Shown: positions 1 through 10,750 of the stretch, piece by piece
How the letters are laid out: each line of letters opens with the position of its first letter
Numbering within the stretch: the stretch's first letter is position 1
NCBI RefSeq assembly: GCF_001306175.1
Contig: NZ_LGKN01000006.1
Coordinates: 1 to 64,000 of the forward strand
DNA length: 64,000 nt
Source: Ardenticatena maritima
GTDB lineage: Bacteria > Chloroflexota > Anaerolineae > Ardenticatenales > Ardenticatenaceae
Direction: 5' to 3'
The notes under the pieces: model-generated
What the model was told of the DNA's origin: nothing
Databases searched by the model: none
Seen by the model: the letters and a program-made list of their open reading frames with translations, nothing else
Position numbers and translations under genes: made by a program

Positions 1-127
1 CCGCCCAGCCCTTCGTGCTCAATACGCGCGTAATCGCCGCCGTCAGCGTGGTCTTCCCGTGGTCAACGTGACCAATGGTCCCCACGTTGACGTGCGGTTT
101 TGTACGTACAAATTTTTCCTTCGCCAT
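1..127 (-). CDS. tuf: elongation factor Tu, N-terminal fragment (cut by window start)
   Basis: EF-Tu is the GTPase that delivers aminoacyl-tRNA to the ribosome. Only the first 42 codons are inside the window, reading [20 protein letters not shown] and then the P-loop [10 protein letters not shown], which is diagnostic. The ATG at 127 follows a GAGG/GGAG ribosome-binding site and lies 28 bases after the fusA stop, so it is probably the last gene of the rpsL-rpsG-fusA-tuf operon. The rest lies outside the window. Confidence 0.97.
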   Translation of the reverse strand, partial: MAKEKFVRTKPHVNVGTIGHVDHGKTTLTAAITRVLSTKGWA

Positions 128-155
128 AATTCCTCACTCCTCTTTCGCGTCTACT

Positions 156-2249
<2,094 letters not shown>

Positions 2250-2273
2250 CTCTCCACTCTCATTCTCTCGGCA

Positions 2274-2744
2274 TTACCAGCGGAAGTGGCTATACGCCTT
2301 GTTCGCTTCCGCCATGCGGTGCACTTCTTCCTTCTTCCGCACCGCCGCGCCGGTGTTGTTGTATGCGTCTACAAGTTCAGCGGCCAATTTTTCGGCGAAC
2401 GAACGCCCATTGCGGGCACGCGCGGCCTGCACCAGCCAGCGCAAAGCCAGCGACACACGACGTTCAGGGCGCACTTCCATCGGCACCTGATACGTCGAGC
2501 CACCCACACGCCGCGGGCGCACTTCCAACAGCGGCGTCACATTTTTGACAGCCTGCTCAAAAACTTCGAGCGGTGGCTTGTTCAAGCGCTCCGACGCCAT
2601 ATCGAACGCCTGGTACACCAAGCGCTGCGCCAGACTCTTCTTGCCGCCAATCATCACCTTGTTGATGAGGCGCGCCACCAACTCACTATTGTATTTCGGG
2701 TCGGGTTGAACGGGCCGACGTGGGGCCCTTCCGCGTCTCGGCAT
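2274..2744 (-). CDS. rpsG: 30S ribosomal protein S7
   Basis: S7 binds the 3' major domain of 16S rRNA and nucleates assembly of the small-subunit head. The protein is 156 residues, the normal length, starting [11 protein letters not shown], with a conserved core including [16 protein letters not shown] and [13 protein letters not shown]. The ATG at 2744 has a GAGGGG ribosome-binding site 6 bases upstream. It is separated from rpsL by an unusually long 204-base gap that holds several inverted repeats (see the 2798-2932 entry). In E. coli, S7 represses its own operon through the rpsL-rpsG gap, so control here is plausible but not shown. Confidence 0.98.
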   Translation of the reverse strand: MPRRGRAPRRPVQPDPKYNSELVARLINKVMIGGKKSLAQRLVYQAFDMASERLNKPPLEVFEQAVKNVTPLLEVRPRRVGGSTYQVPMEVRPERRVSLALRWLVQAARARNGRSFAEKLAAELVDAYNNTGAAVRKKEEVHRMAEANKAYSHFRW

Positions 2745-2797
2745 TTTTCACCCCTCGACTTTCTTACAAATTCATACTTCCGTCTTTCGACAACAAA

Positions 2798-2932
2798 AAT
2801 CCCTCGCGTGGGCTCGACCGCAGACTTCACCCCAGCCGTTTTCAAGCGGCTGCCGCGAGGGATTCCAGATTCACTCTGTGCAGCGCCGATGCGCTGTTCC
2901 CTAAGCCTGCGGTTCTTATAGCCCAACGGCTA
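2798..2932 (-). promoter_or_regulatory. structured rpsL-rpsG intergenic region (possible S7 leader or attenuator)
   Basis: Three inverted repeats sit in the gap. The arms 2798-2808 and 2854-2864 are 11 bp perfect complements (AATCCCTCGCG/CGCGAGGGATT) that enclose a 6 bp stem at 2833-2838/2847-2852. A 6 bp stem with a 4-base loop lies at 2881-2896. A 5 bp stem lies at 2919-2932. Read on the minus strand, the outermost stem runs directly into a TTTTT tract, so it could work as a terminator or attenuator in front of rpsG. The structure is seen; the regulatory role is inferred from the known E. coli S7 target in the same gap. Confidence 0.5.
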
Positions 2933-2948
2933 CAGCGGAACCGACACG

Positions 2949-3365
2949 TTACTTACCCTTCTTCGTGCCGTACTTGCTACGACTCCGCTTACGTCCTTCA
3001 ACACCACCAGCGTCCAACGTCCCACGGACGATGTGGTAGCGCACACCGGGCAAGTCCTTCACACGACCACCGCGCACAAGCACCACAGAGTGCTCCTGCA
3101 AGCGGTGCCCTTCACCCGGAATGTAGGCCGTCACTTCAATACCGTTCGTCAAGCGCACACGGGCAATCTTGCGCAATGCCGAGTTCGGCTTCTTCGGCGT
3201 CATCGTACGCACAACCGTGCAGACGCCACGCTTTTGCGGCGAACCTTTCGGCAAGCGCACACGCTTCCCTTTCAGCGCGTTGTACGTGTATTGAAGCGCG
3301 GGAGCCTTACTCTTCTTCTTTGTCTTTTTGCGGCCTTTTCGGACCAACTGGTTGATCGTCGGCAC
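2949..3365 (-). CDS. rpsL: 30S ribosomal protein S12
   Basis: S12 lies at the decoding centre and influences accuracy and streptomycin response. The 138-residue product starts [13 protein letters not shown] and contains the near-invariant segment [19 protein letters not shown] and then [28 protein letters not shown]. Both streptomycin-response lysines are present (in PKKPNS and GGRVKDLPG contexts, where the second stretch has the usual RVKDLPG). The start is GTG at 3365 with GGGAG 8 bases upstream. It is the first gene of its transcript: a near-consensus promoter lies at 3511-3538. The C-terminal tail is Lys/Arg-rich. Confidence 0.98.
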   Translation of the reverse strand: MPTINQLVRKGRKKTKKKSKAPALQYTYNALKGKRVRLPKGSPQKRGVCTVVRTMTPKKPNSALRKIARVRLTNGIEVTAYIPGEGHRLQEHSVVLVRGGRVKDLPGVRYHIVRGTLDAGGVEGRKRSRSKYGTKKGK

Positions 3366-3510
3366 TGCTCAACTCCCACTCTTTGGTCTGAATTTCGTCT
3401 CGACTCGGTCTTCTTCACACAACGAACGGCCTCGCGGGACGATGCGGGCCGTTCTTCGTTTCACAAATTCCACACAGGGATTTGTTGCCCTTCCGGGCTC
3501 ACAGCCGCGT

Positions 3511-3538
3511 ACTATAGCATATCACGAAGTTTTGTCAA
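3511..3538 (-). promoter_or_regulatory. sigma70-type promoter for rpsL-rpsG-fusA-tuf
   Basis: On the minus strand a perfect -35 TTGACA (3533-3538) is followed after 16 bases by a -10 TATAGT (3511-3516). It lies about 145 bases upstream of the rpsL GTG and downstream of the hairpin that follows rpoB, so it should drive the str operon independently of rpoB. Confidence 0.8.
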
Positions 3539-3567
3539 ATGCTTTTTCTTTGTGAACGGGAGACGGT

Positions 3568-3600
3568 GTGGGGGCGGTCTGTTCACGCCACCGCCCCCAC
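3568..3600 (-). terminator. hairpin after rpoB
   Basis: Perfect 11 bp arms GTGGGGGCGGT (3568-3578) and ACCGCCCCCAC (3590-3600) enclose an 11-base loop, starting 10 bases after the rpoB stop. There is no T tract on the minus strand, so it is either a weak intrinsic terminator or a processing/stability element. Confidence 0.55.
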
Positions 3601-3609
3601 GGAAGACGC

Positions 3610-6600
3610 TTAGGAATCGAGGTTGGGCAACCCGGAAAGGTTGAGCCCACCAAAGCCCAGTTTGGGCACTGGTTCTTCCTTGACTTCCTTGACACCCAAG
3701 GGGATGCGCTGGTCGTTCTCATCAATCACTTCGACGCTCAAGCCGAGGCTTTGCAGCTCCTTGACCAGCACGCGGAACGATTCGGGAATGCCCGGCTCGC
3801 CAATCGGTTCACCCTTGACAATGGCTTCGTATGTCTTCGTGCGGCCTGTGACGTCGTCCGACTTGACGGTGAGCATTTCTTGCAGGGTGTAGGCGGCGCC
3901 ATAGGCTTCCAGCGCCCAGACTTCCATTTCACCGAAGCGCTGACCACCGAATTGGGCTTTCCCACCGAGCGGCTGTTGCGTGACCAGGCTGTACGGCCCC
4001 GTCGAACGGGCGTGCACCTTGTCCTCGACGAGGTGCGCCAGTTTGAGCATGAAAATGACACCGACCGTTACGGGCTGGTCGTATGGTTCGCCGGTCTTGC
4101 CGTCGTAGAGAATTTGCTTGCCGCTGATGGGCAAGGGCCACCCGGTTTCCTGGCTCACTTCACGCGCCAGCGGGATGACGTCGTCATCTTCACCCAACGC
4201 CTGCAAGCGGTCGCCATACCCACGGTGCTCGATCCAGAGGCGCAACCCCACCTGGATGGCTTTTTCATCGGCGGCATGGCGTTCTTCAAGGGAGCGCGGG
4301 TCGTCTTCCCACACCAGCAGACTATCGGGGTCGTAGCCCTTTTCTTGCAGCCAGAGGTGCAACCAGGCGCGGCGCATGGCCGTGCGGTCTTGCAACACTT
4401 CGTCAGGGTTGGGCCACTCCGCTTCGACCAGTTTTTCGTAGAGGTACAATTGCCGCGCTTCGTGGTCGTCCCACAACTGGCTGAAATCGAAGTCCTGTTC
4501 TTTGAGCCAGGCAATGGCGCGCTCGGTCAGATCCAGCCAGGCGCGGTCAATCATCCAGGCGCGCGCCAATTCGGCGGCGATTTCGTCTTCCGTCGCACCG
4601 TCGAACACGGGGGTAATCGCGCGGAACCCAAGGCGCGATGCCGCCCAGCCAAGGTGTGTTTCCAAAATCTGCCCGATGTTCATACGCCCGGGCACGCCCA
4701 ACGGGTTGAGGATAATTTCGACGGGCGTCCCGTCTTCCAGATAGGGCATGTCCTCGATGGGCACCACCTTGGAAATGACACCCTTGTTCCCGTGGCGACC
4801 AGCCATCTTGTCACCCTCGGTAATCTTGCGCACCTGGGCGACGCTGACGCGCACCATCTGTTCGACGCCCACGGGTAGCTCGCTGTGGGTCTCACGCGTG
4901 AATTCTTGCACATCCACAACCTTCCCGCGTTCACCGTGCGGCAGGCGCAGGGACGAGTCCTTGACTTCGCGAGCTTTTTCACCAAAGATGGCGCGCAGCA
5001 ATTTTTCTTCGGGCGTCAGTTCAGTTTCACCCTTGGGGGTCACCTTCCCTACGAGGATATCGCCGGGACCAACTTCGGCGCCGATGCGAATGATACCGCG
5101 CTCGTCCAGGTTCTTGAGCTGGTCTTCACCCACGTTGGGGATGTCGCGCGTGATTTCTTCGGGACCCAGTTTGGTATCGCGGGCTTCGACTTCGTGCTTC
5201 TCGATGTGAATCGAGGTGTACTTGTCACGGCGCACAAGGTCTTCGCTGATGAGAATGGCGTCCTCGTAGTTGCCGCCTTCCCACGAAATGAACGCCACCA
5301 AAACGTTCTGCCCCAATGCGAGCTCGCCGCCCTCAGTTGAGCTGGAATCGGCAAGCACGTCGCCCTTCTTGACCCACTGCCCCTTGTAGACGATGGGGCG
5401 CTGGTCAATGGTCGTGCTCTGGTTGGAGCGCGAGAAACGGCGCAGTTTGTAGGTTTCGAGGTTGCCATCCATTTCGCGCACAACAATGCGCTCGCTGGTG
5501 ACGCTAATCACCTGCCCATCGGCGCGGGCAAGCACTACCTGCCCCGAATCGCGAGCGGCGGGTGCTTCAACGCCCGTCCCCACAATGGGCGCATCGGCAG
5601 ATACCAGTGGCACTGCCTGGCGCTGCATGTTCGAGCCCATGAGCGCGCGGTTGGCGTCGTCGTGTTCCAGGAAGGGAATGAGTGACGCCGAGACACCCAC
5701 CACCTGCTTGGGCGACACGTCCATGTAGTCCACTGTGTAGATGCTGTCGCGGCGGAAGTCTTTCCCACGGCGCACCGAGGCGCGGTCGTTGATGAAATAG
5801 CCTTCGGCGTCCAGGCGCGAGTTGGCTTGTGCGATGGTGTATTGTTCCTCTCTATCCGCCGTCAAGTACTCAATTTCATTTGTCACCTTGGGGCGAATCT
5901 TAATGGTCGGGCGGTCAAGTTTCGCCAGGCGCTCGGCTTGTTCCTTGGTTGCCTTCTGCCCGGCTTCGATGATGGGGTCGCCCGTTTCGGGATCGAGGAT
6001 GGTATCACGCACAATCAAGCCCACAACCGAGACGCCATCGTTGGGAACTTCCTTCAACACTTTGCGATAGGGCGTCTCAATGAAGCCGTAATCGTTGACG
6101 CGCGCATACGTCGCCAGGCGGCCGATCAGACCAATGTTGGGCCCTTCTGGCGTTTCGATGGGGCAAATACGCCCATAGTGCGAGTGGTGAACGTCGCGCA
6201 CGTCGAAGCCGGCGCGCTCACGCTTCAACCCACCAGGCCCTAACGCACTCAGCGTGCGCTTGTGCGTCAATTCCGAAAGCGGGTTGGTTTGTTCCATGAA
6301 CTGGCTCAGCTGTGAACCGCCAAAGAATTCACGCACGGCGGCCACAACCGGGCGAATGTTCACCAGCGAAACGGGGCTGATCTGTTCCGGGTCGCGGGTG
6401 CTCATGCGTTCACGCACCACGCGCTCCATGCGCATCAAGCCAATGCGCAGTTGGTTCTGCAAGAGTTCGCCCACCGTCTTCACACGGCGGTTGCCCAGGT
6501 GGTCAATTTCTTCGGGCTCAATTTCGCCGTTGTTGATTTGAATGAGACGACGCACAATGGCGAAGATATCCTTGTGCGTGAGCATGCGCCGATCGAGAGG

Positions 6601-7482
6601 AACATCTACGCCCAGCGTATTGTTGACTTTGTAGCGACCAACACGCCCCAGGTCGTAGCGGCGTTCGTCAAAGAAGAGCGATTTAATGTACGATACCGCG
6701 TTTTCGACCGTGGCGGGGTCGCCCGGGCGCATTTTCTTGTAGAATTCCACCAGCGCCTCTTCGGCGTTGTGCGTGGGGTCGCGTTCCAGCGTGGCTTGCA
6801 AATACTGGTGGTCGGGGTTGTTGTCCACATCGCCCAACAGCGCCCACAATTCTTCATCGGTTCCTTCGGTGAGCAACGGCGTGTCGTGGGTGCCATCGGG
6901 CACGAGCGCCAGCGCACGCAGGAAAATCGTGGCGGGAATCTTGCGCTTGCGGTCAACTTTCACGCTAATCACATCGCGCTTGCTGGTTTCAAATTCCAGC
7001 CACGCCCCACGGTTGGGAATCACCTTCGCCGACGCCAGTTCGCGCCCGCTGGTGCGTTCTTCTTCCAAAGAGAAGTAAACGTTTGGCGAGCGAATCAACT
7101 GACTGACGACGACGCGCTCTGCGCCGTTGAAGATAAACGTGCCTTTAGGCGTCATCATGGGGAATTCCCCCATGTAGACATCTTGCTCCTGAATCTCGCC
7201 CGTTTCCTTATTGATCAGACGCACGTTCACCCACATGGGCGCCGCATAGGTCAAATCCATGATGCGGCATTCTTCTTCGCTGTATTTGGGGTCTTCAAAG
7301 CGATAGTCGCCAAATTCGAGGGAGAGCGTGCCGTTGTACGAGTCAATGGGCGAGATTTCATCAAAGAGCTCTCGCAGGCCTTCTTCCAGGAACCATTGGT
7401 AACTCTTCTTCTGAATCTCGATGAGGTTGGGAAGGGGCAAAACTTCGGGAATCGCGGCGTACTTTTTCTTTTTCATAGGCAT
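3610..7482 (-). CDS. rpoB: DNA-directed RNA polymerase beta subunit
   Basis: The beta subunit forms half of the RNA polymerase active-site cleft and the rifampicin pocket. I take the ATG at 7482 ([22 protein letters not shown]), 11 bases after AAAGGAG, giving 1290 residues; ATG at 7476 is also possible. Family landmarks include the rif region with [20 protein letters not shown] and [20 protein letters not shown], then GYNYEDAI-like [27 protein letters not shown] and the C-terminal [20 protein letters not shown]. Between [16 protein letters not shown] and LYDGKTGEP there is an acidic, Trp-rich insertion of about 147 residues where Thermus has roughly 65. rpoC does not follow, which is unusual; a hairpin and then a new promoter for rpsL come next. 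Its own promoter is at 7745-7773. Confidence 0.98.
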   Translation of the reverse strand: MPMKKKKYAAIPEVLPLPNLIEIQKKSYQWFLEEGLRELFDEISPIDSYNGTLSLEFGDYRFEDPKYSEEECRIMDLTYAAPMWVNVRLINKETGEIQEQDVYMGEFPMMTPKGTFIFNGAERVVVSQLIRSPNVYFSLEEERTSGRELASAKVIPNRGAWLEFETSKRDVISVKVDRKRKIPATIFLRALALVPDGTHDTPLLTEGTDEELWALLGDVDNNPDHQYLQATLERDPTHNAEEALVEFYKKMRPGDPATVENAVSYIKSLFFDERRYDLGRVGRYKVNNTLGVDVPLDRRMLTHKDIFAIVRRLIQINNGEIEPEEIDHLGNRRVKTVGELLQNQLRIGLMRMERVVRERMSTRDPEQISPVSLVNIRPVVAAVREFFGGSQLSQFMEQTNPLSELTHKRTLSALGPGGLKRERAGFDVRDVHHSHYGRICPIETPEGPNIGLIGRLATYARVNDYGFIETPYRKVLKEVPNDGVSVVGLIVRDTILDPETGDPIIEAGQKATKEQAERLAKLDRPTIKIRPKVTNEIEYLTADREEQYTIAQANSRLDAEGYFINDRASVRRGKDFRRDSIYTVDYMDVSPKQVVGVSASLIPFLEHDDANRALMGSNMQRQAVPLVSADAPIVGTGVEAPAARDSGQVVLARADGQVISVTSERIVVREMDGNLETYKLRRFSRSNQSTTIDQRPIVYKGQWVKKGDVLADSSSTEGGELALGQNVLVAFISWEGGNYEDAILISEDLVRRDKYTSIHIEKHEVEARDTKLGPEEITRDIPNVGEDQLKNLDERGIIRIGAEVGPGDILVGKVTPKGETELTPEEKLLRAIFGEKAREVKDSSLRLPHGERGKVVDVQEFTRETHSELPVGVEQMVRVSVAQVRKITEGDKMAGRHGNKGVISKVVPIEDMPYLEDGTPVEIILNPLGVPGRMNIGQILETHLGWAASRLGFRAITPVFDGATEDEIAAELARAWMIDRAWLDLTERAIAWLKEQDFDFSQLWDDHEARQLYLYEKLVEAEWPNPDEVLQDRTAMRRAWLHLWLQEKGYDPDSLLVWEDDPRSLEERHAADEKAIQVGLRLWIEHRGYGDRLQALGEDDDVIPLAREVSQETGWPLPISGKQILYDGKTGEPYDQPVTVGVIFMLKLAHLVEDKVHARSTGPYSLVTQQPLGGKAQFGGQRFGEMEVWALEAYGAAYTLQEMLTVKSDDVTGRTKTYEAIVKGEPIGEPGIPESFRVLVKELQSLGLSVEVIDENDQRIPLGVKEVKEEPVPKLGFGGLNLSGLPNLDS

Positions 7483-7879
7483 TTGGGAACACACTCCTTT
7501 TGGTGTTGACCGACTCTCACTTCTTCGCGCACAACCTGCTGACCTGGCAACACAAGAAGCAGACAGCGTGGCGCATTCGAGGCTTGCACGCAATGCGGAT
7601 GCTCGCCATCGTGGACTGAGCCACACTGTTGCCCATGTGTCGCAATCAGAGGGTCCAGTCCGCGCGACGACGAGCGTTCGGTCCCCTCCAACTCAAACCT
7701 GAGGCACACCAAAATGGCGCCGACAGGTGTCGTCGCAACAGGTGAGTATAGTGAGGCACGCCACGGCTGTCAAATGGCAATGAGAAGCGAAGATGAAGCC
7801 CTCACACTTGCCCAAAAGCGCAGTTTGTGGACAATCGCACAATCAAACAGATTCTATTCAAGAAACAGGGTGAAGAACA
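7483..7879. other. divergent rpoB/argS intergenic region
   Basis: This 397-base gap carries no convincing gene. It contains the rpoB promoter (7745-7773), which leaves an rpoB leader of about 255 bases. No consensus promoter for argS was recognised in the plus-strand part, and no L10-type leader could be identified because rplJ/rplL are not here. Confidence 0.6.
7745..7773 (-). promoter_or_regulatory. sigma70-type promoter for rpoB
   Basis: Minus-strand TTGACA (7768-7773), a 17-base spacer and TATACT (7745-7750) make a near-perfect consensus. Transcription would start about 255 bases before the rpoB start codon. This supports rpoB being the head of its transcript here, not a downstream gene of rplJL. 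Confidence 0.8.
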
Positions 7880-9553
7880 ATGCGTCTTATTCATCTCCAA
7901 TTACAGGACATTCTTGCCGACGCTCTTCAAGCCGCTATGCAAAGCGGCGCACTGCCCGAAGTGGCGCCTGAAGCGTTGCCCGAGATTATCGTCGAACGCC
8001 CCAAGCGCGCCGAGCACGGCGATTTCGCCTCGCCGATGGCGCTCCCGTTGGCGCGCCCCATGCGCCGTGCACCACGCCAGATTGCCGAAGTGATTGTCGC
8101 GCATTTACCCGACAATGAATTGATCGCCTCGGTCGAATTGGCCGGACCGGGCTACATCAACATCCGCCTCAATCCCGGCTGGCTGACGAAGCAGGTGGAC
8201 CGCATTTTGCAAGAAGGCGAAGCCTTCGCCGACCTGGACATTGGCGCGGGCAAAACCGCCCAAGTGGAATTTGTCTCCGCCAACCCTACCGGTCCCCTGA
8301 CAGTGGGACACGGGCGTGGTGCGGTGCTGGGCGACACGCTCGCCAGCATTTTGCAAGCGGTCGGCTGGAACGTCACTCGCGAGTACTACTACAACGACGC
8401 CGGCCGCCAAATGCGCGTGCTGGGTGATTCGGTGCGCCTGCGCCTGCTGCAACTGCTGGGGCAAGAGGTCGAATTTCCCGAGGATTACTATCAGGGCGAG
8501 TACATCATTGACATCGCGCGCGATATTCTCAACGAGTACGGGTCCGAAGCGGCGGAAAAAGATTGGCAATTCTTCAAACACATTGCGCAGGATGTCATTT
8601 TTGCCGACATTCGCCAGACGCTAGAGCGCCTCAACATTCACCATGATGTGTACACCAACGAAGCGACCTTCTACGAAACGGGCGCGATTTGGGATGTGCT
8701 CGAACGTCTGCGTGAAAAAGGCTACGTCTATGACAAAGACGGCGCGGTTTGGTTCAAAGCAACTGAATTTGGGGCGGACAAAGACCGCGTGCTGGTTCGT
8801 TCAACCGGTGAGCCGACGTACCGCCTGCCCGACATTGCTTATCACGTCAACAAACTGGAACGCGGCTTTGATTTGATTGTGGACGTGTTGGGCGCCGACC
8901 ATATCGCTGAGATGCCCGATGTCATCAACGCGGTGTATGCGCTGGGGTACACCGATGCCCCCCAACGTATCCAGCCCATTTTCCACCAGTTCGTCACACT
9001 GGTGCGTGGCGGGCAAGCCGTCAAGATGAGTACGCGCCGCGCCAACTTCGTCACGCTGGATGAGTTGATTGACGAGGTCGGCCCCGATGCAGTGCGCTAC
9101 TTCATGATTAGTCGCTCCCCGAACGCTCAAATGGAATTTGACCTGGAGCTGGCGACCCAACAATCGGATGAAAACCCCGTCTACTACATTCAGTACGCAC
9201 ACGCGCGTACAGCCGGGATTCTGGAACGCCAGGCGCCCGAACGGGGGATTTCCTTCGACCCCAACGCGGACGTTTCGGTGCTCACTCACCCTTCAGAATT
9301 GGCCCTCATCCGCGAGATGTTGCGCCTGAGCGATGTGCTGGCACACTGCGCCGCCGAACTCGCGCCGCACCACCTGACGTTTTACGCGCGCGAGCTGGCA
9401 AGCACCTTCAACCAATTCTATCGCGATTGCCCAGTGCTGACCGCCGAGGATGAAGCCCTGGTGAAAGCCCGCTTGAAACTGGTCAAAGCAGCGCAGATTG
9501 CGCTTGCACGCACGCTCCACTTGCTGGGCATGCAAGCCCCCAGCGAGATGTAA
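7880..9553 (+). CDS. argS: arginyl-tRNA synthetase
   Basis: This class I synthetase charges tRNA-Arg in the cytoplasm. The 557-residue protein has the N-terminal additional domain, the HIGH-type signature in SANPTGPLTVGHGRG (about residues 130-145), the KMSK-type loop as KMSTRRANFVTLDEL (about 379-393) and a helical DALR anticodon-binding domain at the C terminus ending in LARTLHLLGMQAP. ATG at 7880 follows AGGGTGAAGAACA. It stands alone, reads away from rpoB and ends 8 bases before a strong terminator. Confidence 0.97.
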   Translation: MRLIHLQLQDILADALQAAMQSGALPEVAPEALPEIIVERPKRAEHGDFASPMALPLARPMRRAPRQIAEVIVAHLPDNELIASVELAGPGYINIRLNPGWLTKQVDRILQEGEAFADLDIGAGKTAQVEFVSANPTGPLTVGHGRGAVLGDTLASILQAVGWNVTREYYYNDAGRQMRVLGDSVRLRLLQLLGQEVEFPEDYYQGEYIIDIARDILNEYGSEAAEKDWQFFKHIAQDVIFADIRQTLERLNIHHDVYTNEATFYETGAIWDVLERLREKGYVYDKDGAVWFKATEFGADKDRVLVRSTGEPTYRLPDIAYHVNKLERGFDLIVDVLGADHIAEMPDVINAVYALGYTDAPQRIQPIFHQFVTLVRGGQAVKMSTRRANFVTLDELIDEVGPDAVRYFMISRSPNAQMEFDLELATQQSDENPVYYIQYAHARTAGILERQAPERGISFDPNADVSVLTHPSELALIREMLRLSDVLAHCAAELAPHHLTFYARELASTFNQFYRDCPVLTAEDEALVKARLKLVKAAQIALARTLHLLGMQAPSEM

Positions 9554-9560
9554 AACGCGA

Positions 9561-9587
9561 GGGCGTGGCATGGTGCCACGCCCTTTT
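9561..9587 (+). terminator. intrinsic terminator after argS
   Basis: A 10 bp perfect stem, GGGCGTGGCA (9561-9570) with TGCCACGCCC (9574-9583), a 3-base loop and then TTTT. It starts 8 bases after the argS stop. Confidence 0.85.
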
Positions 9588-9606
9588 GCTTTGCCAAAGA
9601 GAGGCG

Positions 9607-10194
9607 ATGCCTATGCGTCGGTGTGAGTATCTCGATTGGCTCGTGTTCACAAGGCAACCCCGTCCTTACGATGCGCGTATCCTGCGCCTGTTGGAAGCCA
9701 TCGCCCAAACACCCACAGGTGCGCCCCTCGTCGCCTATGTGCTGCGGCGCTGGCCCCGTATCGTGTGGGGGAGACCGCCCGTAGGCAACGCCTTCGCGTT
9801 CCCCTGGCCACTTGAAACCATCATCATGCGAGACGCCGGCGATGAAGCCACCAATCTGGAAGTGCTGGCGCATGAACTGGCGCACCTGGCGCGGTGGCGT
9901 GGGCACCTTGTGGGGTCGTTGGAGCAAGAATACGACGCCTACCTGACGGGGGTGCGGGTACGTGCTGAGTGGGAAGGGCTTGACTGGCGCGACCCCAACG
10001 GTCCCGCCGCACGCCGCTGGCCGCTGTTGTTTGGGCATGAAGCCTCGCCGCAACGGTTTATGGCGTGGGTGCGTTCCCGCAATGCGTTTTATGCGTTGTT
10101 GCCGTGGAATCAACCCCGCACGTTGCCCGAAGTGGTGCGGGCACTCATCACGCAGGCGGGGTTTGGCGTGAAGATGCTGTTGAAGCGTGCATAA
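9607..10194 (+). CDS. uncharacterised protein with an HExxH metalloprotease-like motif
   Basis: I do not recognise a named family. The 195-residue protein has LAHELAHLARW, an HExxH motif at about residues 89-93, followed 12-17 residues later by EQEYDAY, which could supply a third zinc ligand. No signal peptide or membrane segment is obvious. Two starts fit: ATG at 9607, and ATG at 9613, which has better spacing from AGAGG. It lies just past the argS terminator and converges with the FtsB-like gene. A soluble zinc-dependent peptidase is an inference from the motif only. Confidence 0.65.
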   Translation: MPMRRCEYLDWLVFTRQPRPYDARILRLLEAIAQTPTGAPLVAYVLRRWPRIVWGRPPVGNAFAFPWPLETIIMRDAGDEATNLEVLAHELAHLARWRGHLVGSLEQEYDAYLTGVRVRAEWEGLDWRDPNGPAARRWPLLFGHEASPQRFMAWVRSRNAFYALLPWNQPRTLPEVVRALITQAGFGVKMLLKRA

Positions 10195-10208
10195 GGGGGT
10201 ATCGCCCT

Positions 10209-10631
10209 TCAGGGCGCCACGCTTTCATCAAGGGGACCGAAGAAGGTTTCCCACCACTGTTGCCAATAGGGCAAGGTGGGCATTTGTGCTTCGCGCAAGA
10301 TGACCGTTTCTTCCGCCACCTCTTTCCTTCGCAACGTATCGCCCCCCAACACCACCAGGCGGCGCTCGTTCGGAGCGTACAACCCCAATTCGTGGGCGAG
10401 GCGCGCCTGATACTCAGGAGAGGCAACATAGGCTTTGCGCGCCAGCAAGCGGGCTTGTTCTTCGCGCTCGGCGGCAATCGCGGCTTGCAAGACTTCCGCG
10501 CGGTGGCGCAAGCGGTAGCGTTCGACCGCACGCAAGCCAAAATTGGCCAACGACAACAGCAAAATCGTTAGCAAAAGTAGGGTCACAAACTGTGAAATTG
10601 TGAGGCTCAAACGGTTTGATTGCGCGGTCAT
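10209..10631 (-). CDS. FtsB/DivIC-like septum-formation initiator protein
   Basis: The 140-residue protein has a short cytoplasmic N terminus, one membrane segment at about residues 13-33 (FVTLLLLTILLLSLANFGL) and then a charged coiled-coil (about 38-72) with a DivIC-like boundary YQARLAHELGLYAPNERRLVVLGG. This single-pass plus coiled-coil layout fits the bitopic division proteins that link the Z-ring to septal wall synthesis. The ATG is at 10631. It has its own near-consensus promoter at 10669-10697 despite lying downstream of dinG. Assignment is by architecture, so FtsL or an unrelated coiled-coil protein cannot be excluded. Confidence 0.7.
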   Translation of the reverse strand: MTAQSNRLSLTISQFVTLLLLTILLLSLANFGLRAVERYRLRHRAEVLQAAIAAEREEQARLLARKAYVASPEYQARLAHELGLYAPNERRLVVLGGDTLRRKEVAEETVILREAQMPTLPYWQQWWETFFGPLDESVAP

Positions 10632-10668
10632 ATTTGACGGCTCTTTGTCGGTGCGGTTGCTCCACTTG

Positions 10669-10697
10669 ATGATATGTCAACCAGTTGCCGCTGTCAA
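10669..10697 (-). promoter_or_regulatory. sigma70-type promoter for the FtsB/DivIC-like gene
   Basis: Minus-strand TTGACA (10692-10697), 17 bases, then TATCAT (10669-10674). It lies between the dinG stop and the start at 10631, about 35 bases from the start codon. Confidence 0.7.
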
Positions 10698-10750
10698 CGA
10701 AAAACGCGCCCCTGAGGCATTTTCAAACAATCCTCGCACGAGAACCTCAC

